Assembly (NCBI RefSeq): GCF_004962245.1 | Contig: NZ_SUHQ01000023.1 | Coordinates: 7,501-71,500, forward strand | From: Mesorhizobium sp. | GTDB lineage: Bacteria > Pseudomonadota > Alphaproteobacteria > Rhizobiales > Rhizobiaceae | Reading direction: 5' to 3' | Length of the DNA: 64,000 nucleotides | Part shown: positions 41,471 to 51,996 of the stretch, in pieces | How the letters are laid out: each line of letters opens with the position of its first letter | Position numbering within the stretch: position 1 is the stretch's first letter | Made by a program: the position numbers and the translations under genes | Notes under the pieces: model-generated | The model's input: only the letters and a program-made list of their open reading frames with translations | The model's database searches: none | What the model was told of the DNA's origin: nothing

Positions 41471-42379
41471 TCAGCCAACTCGGGCGCGTGCCTCCAGATA
41501 GCGGCTGATGGCGGCGTTGAGCTCGCCGCCGAGGATGAAGATCGCCGAGACGATGTAGAGGAAGACGACCGCGACCATGATCGAGGCAAGGCCGGCATAG
41601 GTCGTCACATAGGACGAGAAACGGTCGAGATAGGCGGCGAAGATGGTCGACCCGATGAGCCAGGCAATCAGCGTGAAGATGATGCCAGGTATGATCGAGA
41701 CGAAACGGCGCTTGCCCGCCGGCAGCCAGAAATGCACCGCGAACAGCCCACCGACGATGACGGCGGAGGCGATGATGTAACGCCACAGCGTGATCGTGCC
41801 CATATAGGGTTCTATCCATTCGAAATTGGCTTCGGCCAGCCGGCCCAGCAATGGCGCGAAGACCAGCAGCACGCTGATCGCCAGGAAGCCTGCGGTGGCG
41901 ATCAGCACGAAAGCGATGCTCTGCACCCGGCGGTAGATGATGCCCCGCGTTTCGGAAACGCGGTAGGCGCGGTTGAGTGAGGTGCGCAGCGCCTCGATGC
42001 CGTTTGAGGCGAAAAAAGCGGCGAGCAGCACGCCATAGGTCAAGAGGTCGGTGCGCTGGACGGTGAGCACATTGAGCACTTCGCGCGCGATCGGCTTGGC
42101 GATCTGCTCGGGCCAGGTGTCGAAGACGAGATGCACGGCCGTGTCCGCAAAAGCCTGTGCGCCGAGGAAGCTGGCCAGTGTCGTGGCAAAAATCAGAAAG
42201 GGGAAAAGTGCCATCAGCGCTGTGATCGCCAGATGACTGGCCATCGCCCAGCCATCGTCCGCGTTGAAATGGCCGAGCGCATCATAGAGCACGCGTTTGA
42301 CGGCTACGATCGTCCGCAACAAGAACCGCGTTCCCTTCGATTGTCTCGACGCCGCGAATATGGGAAGGGATTGCGGCAA
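41471..42379 (-). CDS. YihY/virulence factor BrkB family membrane protein
   Basis: DDGWAMASHLAITALMALFPFLIFATTLASFLG...ILGGELNAAISRYLE. Confidence 0.92.
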   Translation of the reverse strand: MPQSLPIFAASRQSKGTRFLLRTIVAVKRVLYDALGHFNADDGWAMASHLAITALMALFPFLIFATTLASFLGAQAFADTAVHLVFDTWPEQIAKPIAREVLNVLTVQRTDLLTYGVLLAAFFASNGIEALRTSLNRAYRVSETRGIIYRRVQSIAFVLIATAGFLAISVLLVFAPLLGRLAEANFEWIEPYMGTITLWRYIIASAVIVGGLFAVHFWLPAGKRRFVSIIPGIIFTLIAWLIGSTIFAAYLDRFSSYVTTYAGLASIMVAVVFLYIVSAIFILGGELNAAISRYLEARARVG

Positions 42380-43246
42380 ATGACAAGCCTAAGTCAAACC
42401 GCTTCTGCTCCGCCGAAGGAATTGCGCACCATCATTGTCACCGGTGCCTCCTCCGGGATAGGCGCCTATTGTGCCCGGGCGCTGAAGGCGGAAGGCTGGC
42501 GGGTGTTCGCGACGGCGCGCCAGCCCGCGGATATCGCTGCCCTCGAAGCCGATGGCATCGAGGCCTTCTATCTGGACTACCGCGAGGCCGGTTCCATCGA
42601 GACGCTGGTGGCGTCGGTGCTGGAGCGGACGGGCGGACGGCTCGATGCCCTGTTCAACAACGGCGCCTACGCACAGCCCGGCGCCGTCGAGGACCTGCCG
42701 GTCGCAGCACTCAGGGAGCAGTTCGAGGCGAATGTCTTCGGCTGGCATGACCTCACCCGCCGTATCGTGCCGGTGATGCGCCGTCAGGGCCATGGCCGTC
42801 TCGTCCATTGCTCGTCGATCCTCGGCCTGGCGCCGCTGCGCTTTCGCGGCGCCTATTCGGCGTCGAAGCACGCTATCGAAGGGCTGATGCTGTGCATGCA
42901 TCAGGAACTCGAAGGCAGCAGCATCCATGTCTCGCTGATCGAGCCGGGGCCGGTGAGATCGAAGATCGCCAGCAACGGTCTTGCGTGGTTCCTGAAGAAC
43001 ATCGACCATGAGAAGTCCGTCCATCGCCTCGCCTACGAAGCGCAGCTGGAACGGCTTCGGGCCGGCGGCAGCACGTCACGGCTGAAGCCCGGGCCGGAGG
43101 TGGTTCATGCGGCCTTGCGCCATGCGCTTCTGTCGCGGCGCCCGCGCCCGCATTATGTGGTAACCGTGCCGGCCAGGATCGGCGTGATCCTCAAACGGAT
43201 CCTGCCGGCATCGATGCTCTACCGCCTGCTTGCCAAACGCGCCTGA
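42380..43246 (+). CDS. SDR family oxidoreductase
   Basis: TIIVTGASSGIGAYCARALKAEGW; NNGAYAQPGAVE; YSASKHAIEG. Confidence 0.93.
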   Translation: MTSLSQTASAPPKELRTIIVTGASSGIGAYCARALKAEGWRVFATARQPADIAALEADGIEAFYLDYREAGSIETLVASVLERTGGRLDALFNNGAYAQPGAVEDLPVAALREQFEANVFGWHDLTRRIVPVMRRQGHGRLVHCSSILGLAPLRFRGAYSASKHAIEGLMLCMHQELEGSSIHVSLIEPGPVRSKIASNGLAWFLKNIDHEKSVHRLAYEAQLERLRAGGSTSRLKPGPEVVHAALRHALLSRRPRPHYVVTVPARIGVILKRILPASMLYRLLAKRA

Positions 43247-43271
43247 ACGCAATCGAACCTGGAAACACACC

Positions 43272-43463
43272 ATGGCAACCGTCTTCAACGTCCTCGCTGT
43301 CCTCGTCATGGTCGCCGTGGTGATCGTGCTGATCCGCGGCCTCATCAACATGATGCGCGGTGGCTCCGGCATAACCTCCAACAAGTTGATGCAGACGCGC
43401 GTGCTGCTGCAGTTCGTGGCATTGGTGCTGATCCTGCTGGCGGTGTATGTCACCCGCAAGTGA
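43272..43463 (+). CDS. Twin transmembrane helix small protein (HIG1-like domain)
   Basis: MATVFNVLAVLVMVAVVIVLIRGLINMMRGGSGITSNKLMQTRVLLQFVALVLILLAVYV. Confidence 0.85.
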   Translation: MATVFNVLAVLVMVAVVIVLIRGLINMMRGGSGITSNKLMQTRVLLQFVALVLILLAVYVTRK

Positions 43464-43491
43464 CGAGAGTGGCGATTTCGGGAGGCAGAGC

Positions 43492-44073
43492 GTGGTCAAG
43501 CTCAACAAGATCTACACCCGCACCGGCGACGATGGTACCACCGGCCTTGGCACCGGCGAACGACGGCTGAAATCCGATCTGCGCATCGATGCCTATGGCA
43601 CGGTTGACGAAGCCAATGCCTGCATCGGCATGGCCCGCGTCCACACAGCGGCAACACATCCGGCGATCGACGCGATGCTTGGCCGGATCCAGAACGATCT
43701 TTTCGACCTCGGCGCCGATCTGGCCGTGCCGGACGACGGCAAGCCGCTCGGCTATGAGCCGCTGCGCATCACAGCTGTGCAGACCGACCGCGTCGAAAAG
43801 GACATCGACCTGCTCAACAAGGATTTGCAGCCGCTCAAATCCTTCGTGCTCAACGGCGGCACGCCGGCGGCCGCCGCCCTGCACCTCGCCCGCACGGTGG
43901 CACGGCGGGCCGAGCGCGTCATGGTGGCGCTGGCGCAAGACCCAAACGAGCACATCAACCGCGATGCGATAAGATACATCAACCGCGTATCGGACTTTCT
44001 GTTCGTCGCCGCACGCGCCGTCAATGACAATGGAAACGCCGACGTGCTATGGGTTCCCGGCAAGAACCGCTGA
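43492..44073 (+). CDS. Cob(I)yrinic acid a,c-diamide adenosyltransferase (PduO type), GTG start
   Basis: VKLNKIYTRTGDDGTTGLGTGERRLKSDLRIDAYGTVDEANACIGMA. Confidence 0.93.
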   Translation: MVKLNKIYTRTGDDGTTGLGTGERRLKSDLRIDAYGTVDEANACIGMARVHTAATHPAIDAMLGRIQNDLFDLGADLAVPDDGKPLGYEPLRITAVQTDRVEKDIDLLNKDLQPLKSFVLNGGTPAAAALHLARTVARRAERVMVALAQDPNEHINRDAIRYINRVSDFLFVAARAVNDNGNADVLWVPGKNR

Positions 44074-44098
44074 ATCTGCCGAGGCGGGAGGGGGTCTG

Positions 44099-44902
44099 AT
44101 GTTCATCCCGCTTTACGACACCAACCGGCTGCGCCACATCAAGCAGCAATATGTGACGATCGGCCTGATCGCGTTCAACACGCTCATCTACTTCGCCACC
44201 GCGCTTGGCGGCGAGCAGTTCTCCAACGCCGCTGTGCTGGGCCTCGGCTTCATCCCGTCGGTCGTCCACGACAGCGTGGAACTGGCTCCGCAGTTTGTCG
44301 TGATCCCGGAGAGCCTGAGCTACATCACCTATTCCTTCCTGCATGCGGATATCTTCCATCTCGGCGGCAACATGCTGTTCCTCTGGGTGTTCGGCGACAA
44401 TGTCGAGGACGCGCTCGGCCATATCCGCTTTCTCGTCTTCTACCTGCTTTGCGCCGTCGCCGGTGCCTTCTTCCAGGGTCTGGTCGCGTGGGATTCGCAG
44501 GTTCCGCTGATCGGCGCCTCGGGCGCCATCGCCGGTGTGGTCGCCGCCTATCTGATCCTCTATCCCAGGGTAAAGGTATGGGTGCTGGCCTTTGCCCGCA
44601 TTCCGCTGCGCATCCCCGCCTTCATCCCGCTCATCCTGTGGATCCTGTTCCAGGTCGTGATGTTCGCCGCAGGTGGCGAGGATCAGGTTTCCTGGGCCTG
44701 CCATGTCGGCGGCATCATCGCCGGCGCCGTGCTGGTGCTCATCTTGCGCAACCGCGGCGTACCGCTGCTTGCCGGCGCTGACGAGGAGCCCACGGTGGCA
44801 GCCGGCCAGACGCCGGTTCCTGCCGGCCCGGTTGCGAGCAGTGAAGCACCGGCGCAGCCGGCACCACGCTGGGGACGGGGAAGCGCGTCCAGTTCGGACT
44901 GA
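44099..44902 (+). CDS. Rhomboid family intramembrane serine protease
   Basis: HLGGNMLFLWVFGDNVED; LIGASGAIAGVVAAYL (catalytic GASGA). Confidence 0.94.
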   Translation: MFIPLYDTNRLRHIKQQYVTIGLIAFNTLIYFATALGGEQFSNAAVLGLGFIPSVVHDSVELAPQFVVIPESLSYITYSFLHADIFHLGGNMLFLWVFGDNVEDALGHIRFLVFYLLCAVAGAFFQGLVAWDSQVPLIGASGAIAGVVAAYLILYPRVKVWVLAFARIPLRIPAFIPLILWILFQVVMFAAGGEDQVSWACHVGGIIAGAVLVLILRNRGVPLLAGADEEPTVAAGQTPVPAGPVASSEAPAQPAPRWGRGSASSSD

Positions 44903-45096
44903 ACCGATTTGAGTGCTTTACGGATATTGACGAGCAAGGTTACCGCAACTACGGAAGCTTTCCACCACATTGGGCGGTCGGAGACTAGAATTCCGTCCGG
45001 AATGTCGGCTTTCGACAATTCTGAAGAGGCGCACACTGCTATAGCGCGCCCAATTATCTTGAAAGAGGTGGCTTTCGTGAAAGAGGTGACAGGCAA

Positions 45097-45846
45097 ATGA
45101 AGATCCTTGTGCCCGTGAAGCGGGTGGTCGATGCGAACGTCAAGGTTCGTGTGAAGGCTGACGGTTCGGCGGTGGAACTCGCCAACGTCAAGATGGCGAT
45201 GAACCCGTTCGACGAGATCGCGGTCGAAGAAGCGATCCGGTTGAAGGAGGCCGGCAAGGCCGAAGAGATCATCGTTGTTTCGATCGGGCCGCAGCAGGCG
45301 CAGGAGACGCTGCGCACGGCGCTTGCCATGGGCGCCGACCGCGCCATCCTGGTCAAGACCGACGAGCAGACCGAGCCGCTCGGCGTCGCCAAGGTGCTGA
45401 AGGGCGTCGTCGAGGCTGAGAAGCCCGGCCTCGTCATCCTCGGCAAGCAGGCGATCGACGACGATTCCAACCAGACCGGCCAGATGCTGGCCGCACTTCT
45501 GGGCTGGGCGCAGGGCACCTTCGCCTCCAAGGTGGTTATCGACGGCGACAAGGCCAAGGTGACGCGCGAGGTCGATGGCGGTCTGCAGACGGTGGAATTG
45601 ACGATGCCGGCGATCGTGACCGCCGATCTTCGCCTCAACCAGCCGCGCTATGCATCTCTGCCCAACATCATGAAGGCCAAGAAGAAGCCGCTCGACGAAA
45701 AGAGCCCTGCAGACTACGGCGCCGACGTCAAGCCGCGGCTGAAGGTGATCAAGACCGAAGAGCCGAGCGGCCGCAAGGCAGGCGTCAAGGTCACGAGCGT
45801 CGCCGAACTGGTCGACAAGCTCAAGAACGAAGCCGGCGTGTTGTAA
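45097..45846 (+). CDS. etfB: Electron transfer flavoprotein subunit beta
   Basis: [51 protein letters not shown]. Confidence 0.97.
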   Translation: MKILVPVKRVVDANVKVRVKADGSAVELANVKMAMNPFDEIAVEEAIRLKEAGKAEEIIVVSIGPQQAQETLRTALAMGADRAILVKTDEQTEPLGVAKVLKGVVEAEKPGLVILGKQAIDDDSNQTGQMLAALLGWAQGTFASKVVIDGDKAKVTREVDGGLQTVELTMPAIVTADLRLNQPRYASLPNIMKAKKKPLDEKSPADYGADVKPRLKVIKTEEPSGRKAGVKVTSVAELVDKLKNEAGVL

Positions 45847-45869
45847 GCGATCGGGAAAGGAACAAGAAA

Positions 45870-46799
45870 ATGGCTATTCTTCTGATTGCTGAACACGACA
45901 ACGCCACCCTTTCCGACCAGACCGCCAAGGCGCTTTCGGCTGCCCTGCAGATCGGCTCGGACGTGCATGTGCTGGTTGCCGGCAAGGGCGCCAAGCCGGC
46001 TGCGGATGCCGCCGCCAAGCTCAAGGGCGTAAGCAAGGTGCTGCTCGCCGACGCCGACGAACTCACCGAGCGTCTCGCCGAACCGATGGCCGCGCTCGTC
46101 GTGTCATTGGCCGGCGCCTATGACACCATCATCGCGCCGGCGACCTCGTCGGGCAAGAACGTCGCGCCACGCGTGGCGGCCCTGCTCGATGTGGCGCAGG
46201 TGTCCGAAATCATCGAGGTGGTCTCGCCTGACACGTTCAAGCGGCCGATCTATGCCGGCAACGCCATCCAGACGGTGCAGTCAACCGACGCCAAGAAGGT
46301 GATCACGGTCCGCACCGCCTCCTTCCAGGCAGGCCCCGAGGGTGGTTCGGCCACGGTCGAAACCATCAAGGCGGCTGCCAATCCCGGCCTGTCCTCCTTC
46401 GTCGAGAACAAGCTCTCGGAGACCGATCGGCCGGAACTGACGTCGGCCAAGATCATCATCTCGGGCGGCCGCGCGCTGGGCTCCTCGGAGAAATTCCAGG
46501 AGGTTATCCTGCCGGTCGCCGACAAGCTTGGTGCCGCGGTCGGCGCATCGCGCGCCGCGGTCGATGCCGGCTATGCGCCGAACGACTGGCAGGTCGGCCA
46601 GACCGGCAAGGTCGTCGCGCCCGATCTCTACATCGCCGTCGGTATCTCCGGCGCCATCCAGCACCTTGCCGGCATGAAGGATTCGAAGGTCATCGTCGCC
46701 ATCAACAAGGACGAGGAAGCACCGATCTTCCAGGTCGCCGACTACGGCCTCGTCGGCGATCTGTTCGTCATCCTGCCGGAACTGCAAAAGGCGCTTTGA
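45870..46799 (+). CDS. etfA: Electron transfer flavoprotein subunit alpha
   Basis: [72 protein letters not shown]. Confidence 0.97.
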   Translation: MAILLIAEHDNATLSDQTAKALSAALQIGSDVHVLVAGKGAKPAADAAAKLKGVSKVLLADADELTERLAEPMAALVVSLAGAYDTIIAPATSSGKNVAPRVAALLDVAQVSEIIEVVSPDTFKRPIYAGNAIQTVQSTDAKKVITVRTASFQAGPEGGSATVETIKAAANPGLSSFVENKLSETDRPELTSAKIIISGGRALGSSEKFQEVILPVADKLGAAVGASRAAVDAGYAPNDWQVGQTGKVVAPDLYIAVGISGAIQHLAGMKDSKVIVAINKDEEAPIFQVADYGLVGDLFVILPELQKAL

Positions 46800-46828
46800 C
46801 GCTTTCCGCTGAAGCGTATTAAATTGTG

Positions 46829-46864
46829 AAGGGTGGGGTAGACGAAGTCGCCCCGCCCTTTTAG
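46829..46864 (+). terminator. Putative rho-independent terminator after etfA
   Basis: AAGGGTGGGG-TAGACGAAGTCG-CCCCGCCCTT followed by TTAGTTT. Confidence 0.7.
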
Positions 46865-46916
46865 TTTGCACCGCACAAAAAGCAGGCTGCAAAAGCCTTT
46901 TGACGGGATCGGTGTA

Positions 46917-47795
46917 ATGAGCAAGATCGAGACGATCGGCATCATCGGCGCGGGCCAGATGGGCGGCGGTATCGCCCATGTTTCCGCGCTTTCAGGTTAC
47001 AAGGTGCTGGTCTACGATATCTCACCCGACCGCATCGAAAAGGGCATCGCCACCATCAGCGGCAACATGGCCCGCCAGGTCGGCTCCGGCAAACTCGAGG
47101 AAAAGCTGCGCAACGAGGCGATGGCGCGCATTTCGGCAGCGCCCACCATGGCCGATCTCGCAGGTGCCGATCTGGTGATCGAAGCAGCGACCGAGGACGA
47201 GACGGTCAAGCGCAAGATCTACGCCCAGCTATGCCCGCAGCTCAATCCCGAAGCCATCCTGGCGACGAACACCTCGTCGATCTCGATCACGCGTCTCGCC
47301 GCGCAGACCGACAGGCCGGAGCGTTTCATCGGCATCCACTTCATGAATCCGGTTCCAGTGATGAAGCTGGTCGAACTGGTGCGCGGCATCGCCACCGAGG
47401 ACCAGACCTTCGAAGCGGCAAAGGCCTATGTGAACCACCTCGACAAGACGATCACGGTCTCGGAGGATTTTCCGGCCTTCATCGTCAACCGCATCCTGCT
47501 GCCGATGATCAACGAGGCGATCTACACGCTGTATGAAGGTGTCGGCTCGGTTGACGCGATCGACACCGCCATGAGGCTCGGCGCCAACCATCCCATGGGA
47601 CCGCTGCAGCTTGCCGATTTCATCGGGCTGGACACCTGCCTGTCGATCATGCAGGTGCTGCATGACGGCCTGTCGGATTCGAAATACCGCCCCTGCCCGC
47701 TGCTGGTGAAATATGTCGAGGCCGGCTGGCTCGGTCGCAAGACCGGACGCGGCTTCTACGATTATCGCGGCGAGCATCCCGTTCCGACGCGTTAG
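46917..47795 (+). CDS. 3-hydroxybutyryl-CoA dehydrogenase
   Basis: [49 protein letters not shown]. Confidence 0.95.
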   Translation: MSKIETIGIIGAGQMGGGIAHVSALSGYKVLVYDISPDRIEKGIATISGNMARQVGSGKLEEKLRNEAMARISAAPTMADLAGADLVIEAATEDETVKRKIYAQLCPQLNPEAILATNTSSISITRLAAQTDRPERFIGIHFMNPVPVMKLVELVRGIATEDQTFEAAKAYVNHLDKTITVSEDFPAFIVNRILLPMINEAIYTLYEGVGSVDAIDTAMRLGANHPMGPLQLADFIGLDTCLSIMQVLHDGLSDSKYRPCPLLVKYVEAGWLGRKTGRGFYDYRGEHPVPTR

Positions 47796-47800
47796 AACAT

Positions 47801-47837
47801 TGCGCGTCCAATTGGACGCGCAAAACACGCTCCAACT
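47801..47837. repeat. Dispersed repeat family B (truncated copy)
   Basis: Perfect palindrome TGCGCGTCCAATTGGACGCGCA then AAACACGCTCCAACTC. Confidence 0.8.
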
Positions 47838-47839
47838 CT

Positions 47840-48478
47840 TTACCAGCGCACGAAAAGCCGCCCGCCGAGCGCTCCGAGCGCGGCGAGGATGGCAATCGCG
47901 ATCGTATACCAGGCGGCGACGAAAAGCGGCGAGTCGTCGAAGCAGTGTGCGGCATAGAAGGTTGCTGCCAGCCCGCCGGCGAGCAGACCCGCCACCATTC
48001 CGGCAAGCACCGGCCGCGTCGGTGCGCCATAGCGCAGCACCGCGAGAAAGACCGCCAGCGGCCCGATGCCGATTAGCGGAATGAACGTCAGGCAGATAGC
48101 TATGTTGCTGCCGACCAGTCGCGTGCCCCAGTCCGCCGCAGGCACGGAAAGAAGTTCCAGAACCACCGCAATGACCACCAGCAGCGGTGCGGCGATCATC
48201 CAGGTCGCCGCCCTGCTCGTCGATGCACCGGGTGTCGACAGGGCGCGGATCAAGGCGAAGGCGCTGACGGCAAGGACAGCCGTGAAGACGAATTTGGCGA
48301 GGAAACGCATCGTGTGCATGGCGGTCGCGATGTCGGCGCGAGGGCCGATCGCCAGCCAGAAGACCACCGCCGCGATCACGGTAGCCGCCCCGGCGGCCAC
48401 CCACCAGGCCAACCCCAGCGGCATCGCCCTGCTGCGGACATCGGCGTCAAGCGCTTTGATGAGATCGTCGGTCCTCAT
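47840..48478 (-). CDS. NrsF (DUF1109) family anti-sigma factor
   Basis: MRTDDLIKALDADVRSR..., about 6 TM, immediately downstream of an ECF sigma gene. Confidence 0.85.
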   Translation of the reverse strand: MRTDDLIKALDADVRSRAMPLGLAWWVAAGAATVIAAVVFWLAIGPRADIATAMHTMRFLAKFVFTAVLAVSAFALIRALSTPGASTSRAATWMIAAPLLVVIAVVLELLSVPAADWGTRLVGSNIAICLTFIPLIGIGPLAVFLAVLRYGAPTRPVLAGMVAGLLAGGLAATFYAAHCFDDSPLFVAAWYTIAIAILAALGALGGRLFVRW

Positions 48479-48479
48479 G

Positions 48480-49031
48480 TCATTCCTGCCCGAATCGTTT
48501 GGCCCCGAACCGCTTGGCAATGGCGGCAAGCCCGCGATGAAGCGACACGCGCACCGCCGTCTCGCTGATGCCGAATTTCGCCGCCGTCTCGCCGATGGAG
48601 CGGCCTTCGACCGATATGGCCGACACCACGGAACGCTGCGCAGGCGGCAGGCCGTCCAGGGCCCGGTTGATGTCGCGCTCGCTGACGGTCTCCGCTTCCG
48701 GTTCGGCGAGGGTCTCGGCGATGCCGTCGATCTCGATCTCGATGCGCCGCCCACGCCGCCGGAAGGCGTCGATCAGCTTGAAGCGCGCGATGGCGTAGAT
48801 CCAGGGCAACACAGCCAGGTCTTGGCGCCAGGTATGCCGTTTCACATGAATGGCCAGCAAGGTTTCCTGCACGACATCCTCGGGGTCGACCCCGCCCTGC
48901 ACGATCTTGCGCCTGGCGAAGCCGCGAACGAGAGCAGCCGTCCGGTGCAGAAAGTCGGCGTAAGCCCTTTCATCTCCCGCGATCGCGGCCCGCATCAGCC
49001 GGGAAAGCTCGGCCTCGTCCTTGCCGGTCAC
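48480..49031 (-). CDS. ECF RNA polymerase sigma factor (SigF/NrsF type), GTG start
   Basis: DPEDVVQETLLAIHVKRHTWRQDLAVLPWIYAIARFKLIDAFRRRGRR; ISVEGRSIGETAAKFGISETAVRVSLHRGLAAIAKRF. Confidence 0.92.
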   Translation of the reverse strand: MTGKDEAELSRLMRAAIAGDERAYADFLHRTAALVRGFARRKIVQGGVDPEDVVQETLLAIHVKRHTWRQDLAVLPWIYAIARFKLIDAFRRRGRRIEIEIDGIAETLAEPEAETVSERDINRALDGLPPAQRSVVSAISVEGRSIGETAAKFGISETAVRVSLHRGLAAIAKRFGAKRFGQE

Positions 49032-49047
49032 AAGAGTTCACTCCCGA

Positions 49048-49074
49048 TATTCGCACTCGGCGCTGGTTTGTTAC
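49048..49074 (-). promoter_or_regulatory. Putative autoregulatory SigF-type ECF promoter
   Basis: Minus strand GTAAC-N16-CGAATA just upstream of the ECF sigma gene. Confidence 0.55.
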
Positions 49075-49161
49075 GTGGCCGACAAAATAATGTCCAAGCC
49101 AAACTACGGGAATACGAAAGTTTGCACCCCTTGGCGACCGATTGAAGCAGCTCACGAATGT

Positions 49162-49176
49162 TGACTATGACGATCA
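49162..49176 (+). promoter_or_regulatory. Putative iron-responsive operator (RirA, TGA-N9-TCA)
   Basis: TGA-CTATGACGA-TCA about 60 bp upstream of an iron ABC SBP gene. Confidence 0.35.
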
Positions 49177-49237
49177 TGTATTGATAGGTGCAGCCGTGCT
49201 AAACCAAAGACCATCGAGATCGAGAGGGATGACGTCC

Positions 49238-50245
49238 ATGAAATATGCTCTTTCCGCCCTTGCCGGTGCCACGGCGCTTGCAATCAGCCTGATCGCCGGT
49301 CCGGCAATGGCCCAGGACGGCGGCATAGTCGTCTACAACGCCCAGCACGAGAGCCTGACCAATGCCTGGGTTGAAGGTTTCACCAAGGAAACCGGCATCA
49401 AGGTCACCGTTCGCCATGGCGGCGACAGCGATTTCTCCAACCAGATCGTCGCCGAAGGCGCCGCCTCGCCTGCCGACGTGTTCCTGACGGAAAACTCACC
49501 CGCCATGGTGCTGGTCGAGTCCGCTGGGCTGTTCGCGCCGGTCGACGCCGACACGCAGACGCAGGTTCCGCAGGATTACCAGCCGGTCAGCGGCAAATGG
49601 GTGGGCATCGCCGCGCGCAGCACCGTCTTTGTTTACGACAAGACCAAGCTGACCGCCGAGCAATTGCCCAAGTCGCTGCTCGATCTCGCCGATCCGAGCT
49701 GGAAGGGACGCTGGGCCGCTTCGCCCTCCGGCGCCGATTTCCAGGCGATCGTCAGCGCGCTTTTGCAGCTCAAGGGTGAGGCCGCAACGGCCGACTGGCT
49801 GAAGGCGATGAAGGAGAACTTCACAGCCTACAAGGGCAACAGCACGGTGATGAAGGCAGTCAATGCCGGCGAAGTCGAAGGCGGCGTGATCTATCACTAT
49901 TACTACTACGGCGACCAGGCCAAGACCGGCGAGAACAGCAAGAACATCGGGCTCCACTATTTCAAGAACCAGGATCCGGGCGCGTTCGTCTCGGTTTCCG
50001 GCGGCGGCGTGCTGGCTTCCAGCAAGCACCCGAAGGAAGCCCAGGCCTTCTTGAAATGGGTGACCGGCAAGGGTGGGCAGGATGTGCTGAAAACCGGTGA
50101 TTCCTTCGAATACGCGGTCGGCAAGGGCGCGGAGTCCAATCCGGCGCTCGTGCCGCTGGCCGATCTGCAGGCGCCGAAAGTCGACGCGACGACGCTGAAC
50201 TCCAAGAAGGTGACCGATCTGATGACGGCAGCCGGCTTGCTTTAG
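49238..50245 (+). CDS. Fe(3+) ABC transporter substrate-binding protein
   Basis: Signal peptide MKYALSALAGATALAISLIAGPAMA; IVVYNAQHESLTNAWVEGFTKETGIKVTVRHGGDSDFSNQI; YHYYYYGDQAKTG. Confidence 0.92.
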   Translation: MKYALSALAGATALAISLIAGPAMAQDGGIVVYNAQHESLTNAWVEGFTKETGIKVTVRHGGDSDFSNQIVAEGAASPADVFLTENSPAMVLVESAGLFAPVDADTQTQVPQDYQPVSGKWVGIAARSTVFVYDKTKLTAEQLPKSLLDLADPSWKGRWAASPSGADFQAIVSALLQLKGEAATADWLKAMKENFTAYKGNSTVMKAVNAGEVEGGVIYHYYYYGDQAKTGENSKNIGLHYFKNQDPGAFVSVSGGGVLASSKHPKEAQAFLKWVTGKGGQDVLKTGDSFEYAVGKGAESNPALVPLADLQAPKVDATTLNSKKVTDLMTAAGLL

Positions 50246-50275
50246 TCCACGTTCGTCCTAAAAGGGCAACCGACT

Positions 50276-50319
50276 GCGCTCCTGCGGGAATTCGCTTTCC
50301 GCAGGAGCGCTCTGTTTTT
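50276..50319 (+). terminator. Intercistronic hairpin/attenuator between SBP and permease genes
   Basis: GCGCTCCTGCGG-GAATTCGCTTT-CCGCAGGAGCGC followed by TCTGTTTTT. Confidence 0.85.
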
Positions 50320-50421
50320 CGAGGTGGCATTCGTCCATGACGACAAGCTGCGTTATTGGCCGTGTTTGCGGCCCTTCGATCGTTTCCGCCACCAAGCGGC
50401 AGCGGCGTGGCGCCTGAGCCG

Positions 50422-51996
50422 ATGCAGTCTGCGGCCGACCTTGCACGTTCGGGCTTGCCATCGGCGACGGCCTTGGGCCGGCGCTCGGTCTCGTGGATTT
50501 CGCTCGCTGCCATCCTCATCTCGCTTTTTTCCCTGCTGCCGCTTGCCTTCATCATCTGGATTGCCGTGCAGACCGGCTGGGAAACGGTATCGGCACTGGT
50601 CTTCCGGCCGCGTGTCGGCGAGTTGCTGACCAACACGCTCCTTCTGGTGGTGCTGGCAGTACCGACCTGCATCGTGCTCTCGGTGGCGCTGGCCTGGCTC
50701 ACCGAACGCAGCAATCTCCCCGGTGCCCGCCTGTGGGCCTGGCTGTCGGTGGCGCCGCTCGCCATCCCCGCCTTCGTGCACAGCTACGCCTGGATCAGCC
50801 TGGTGCCGGGACTGCACGGCCTGGGGGCCGGCGTTCTGATTTCCGTCATCGCCTATTTCCCGTTCCTCTATCTGCCGGTGGCGGCAGCTTTGCGCCGGCT
50901 CGATCCCGCTCTCGAAGACGCCGCTGCAGCCCTCGGCCTCGGACCGTGGCGCGTTTTCCTGCGGGTGGTTCTGCCGCAACTCAGGCTCGCCATCTGCGGC
51001 GGTTCGCTGCTGATCGGCCTGCATCTCCTGGCCGAGTACGGCCTCTACGTGTTCATCCGCTTCGACACCTTCACCACGGCGATCGTCGACCAGTTCCAAT
51101 CGACCTTCAACGGACCGGCCGCCAACATGCTGGCCGCCGTGCTGGTGACATGCTGCTTCGTGCTGCTCGGGATCGAAGTGCTCGTGCGCGGCGAGGAGCG
51201 CTATGCCCGCGTCGGCTCGGGCGCGGCGCGCCAGCAGCAACGCACAAGGCTCGGCCGCGCCACGATCCCATGCCTGCTGCTTCCAGTCGTCACCACGTTG
51301 CTGGCGCTTGGCGTGCCATTCGTCACCATCAGCCGCTGGCTTGTCGCCGGCGGTGTCGATGTCTGGCGGTTCGCCGAGATCGGCCTGGCGCTCGGCCAGA
51401 CCCTGTTCCTGGCGCTCGCCGGCGCCCTGCTCGCCACCGTCGCCGCCATGCCGATGGCCTGGATATCGATCCGCGCGCCGGGACCGCTGCAGCGCCTTCT
51501 GGAAGGTTGCAACTACATCGCCGGCTCGCTGCCCGGCGTCGTCGTGGCGCTGGCGCTGGTCACCATCACCGTGCGCGTCGCCTTGCCGCTCTACCAGACG
51601 CTGTTCACGATTCTGATTGCCTATGCGCTGATGTTCCTGCCACGCGCCCTGATCAGCCTGCGGGCGTCGATCGCGCAGGCGCCGGTCGAACTCGAACGCG
51701 CCGCCGCCAGCCTCGGCCGATCACCGCTCAACGCGCTGTGGTCGACGACGATCCGCCTGTCGGCGCCGGGTGCCGCGGCGGGCATGGCGCTGGTGGCGCT
51801 CGGCATCATGAACGAACTGACCGCCACGCAAATGCTTGCGCCCAACGGCACCCGCACGCTGGCGATGGCGTTCTGGTCCCACAGCGGCGAGATCGATTAT
51901 GCATCCGCCGCACCTTACGCCCTGATCATGGTGGCGATGTCGCTGCCCCTGACCTGGCTGCTGTATGTCCAGTCGAAGCGGATGGCCGGGCGATGA
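50422..51996 (+). CDS. Iron ABC transporter permease
   Basis: About 12 TM, two permease halves; [31 protein letters not shown] (EAA loop). Confidence 0.92.
   Translation: MQSAADLARSGLPSATALGRRSVSWISLAAILISLFSLLPLAFIIWIAVQTGWETVSALVFRPRVGELLTNTLLLVVLAVPTCIVLSVALAWLTERSNLPGARLWAWLSVAPLAIPAFVHSYAWISLVPGLHGLGAGVLISVIAYFPFLYLPVAAALRRLDPALEDAAAALGLGPWRVFLRVVLPQLRLAICGGSLLIGLHLLAEYGLYVFIRFDTFTTAIVDQFQSTFNGPAANMLAAVLVTCCFVLLGIEVLVRGEERYARVGSGAARQQQRTRLGRATIPCLLLPVVTTLLALGVPFVTISRWLVAGGVDVWRFAEIGLALGQTLFLALAGALLATVAAMPMAWISIRAPGPLQRLLEGCNYIAGSLPGVVVALALVTITVRVALPLYQTLFTILIAYALMFLPRALISLRASIAQAPVELERAAASLGRSPLNALWSTTIRLSAPGAAAGMALVALGIMNELTATQMLAPNGTRTLAMAFWSHSGEIDYASAAPYALIMVAMSLPLTWLLYVQSKRMAGR

Noticed and set aside
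45061-45093. Direct repeat GAAAGAGGTG upstream of etfB
   Set aside because: Only two short copies overlapping the RBS region; likely chance
50493-51992. N-terminal part of the 860-aa ORF 50493..53075
   Set aside because: Out-of-frame reading of the iron permease; only the part from 51993 is the genuine ATPase
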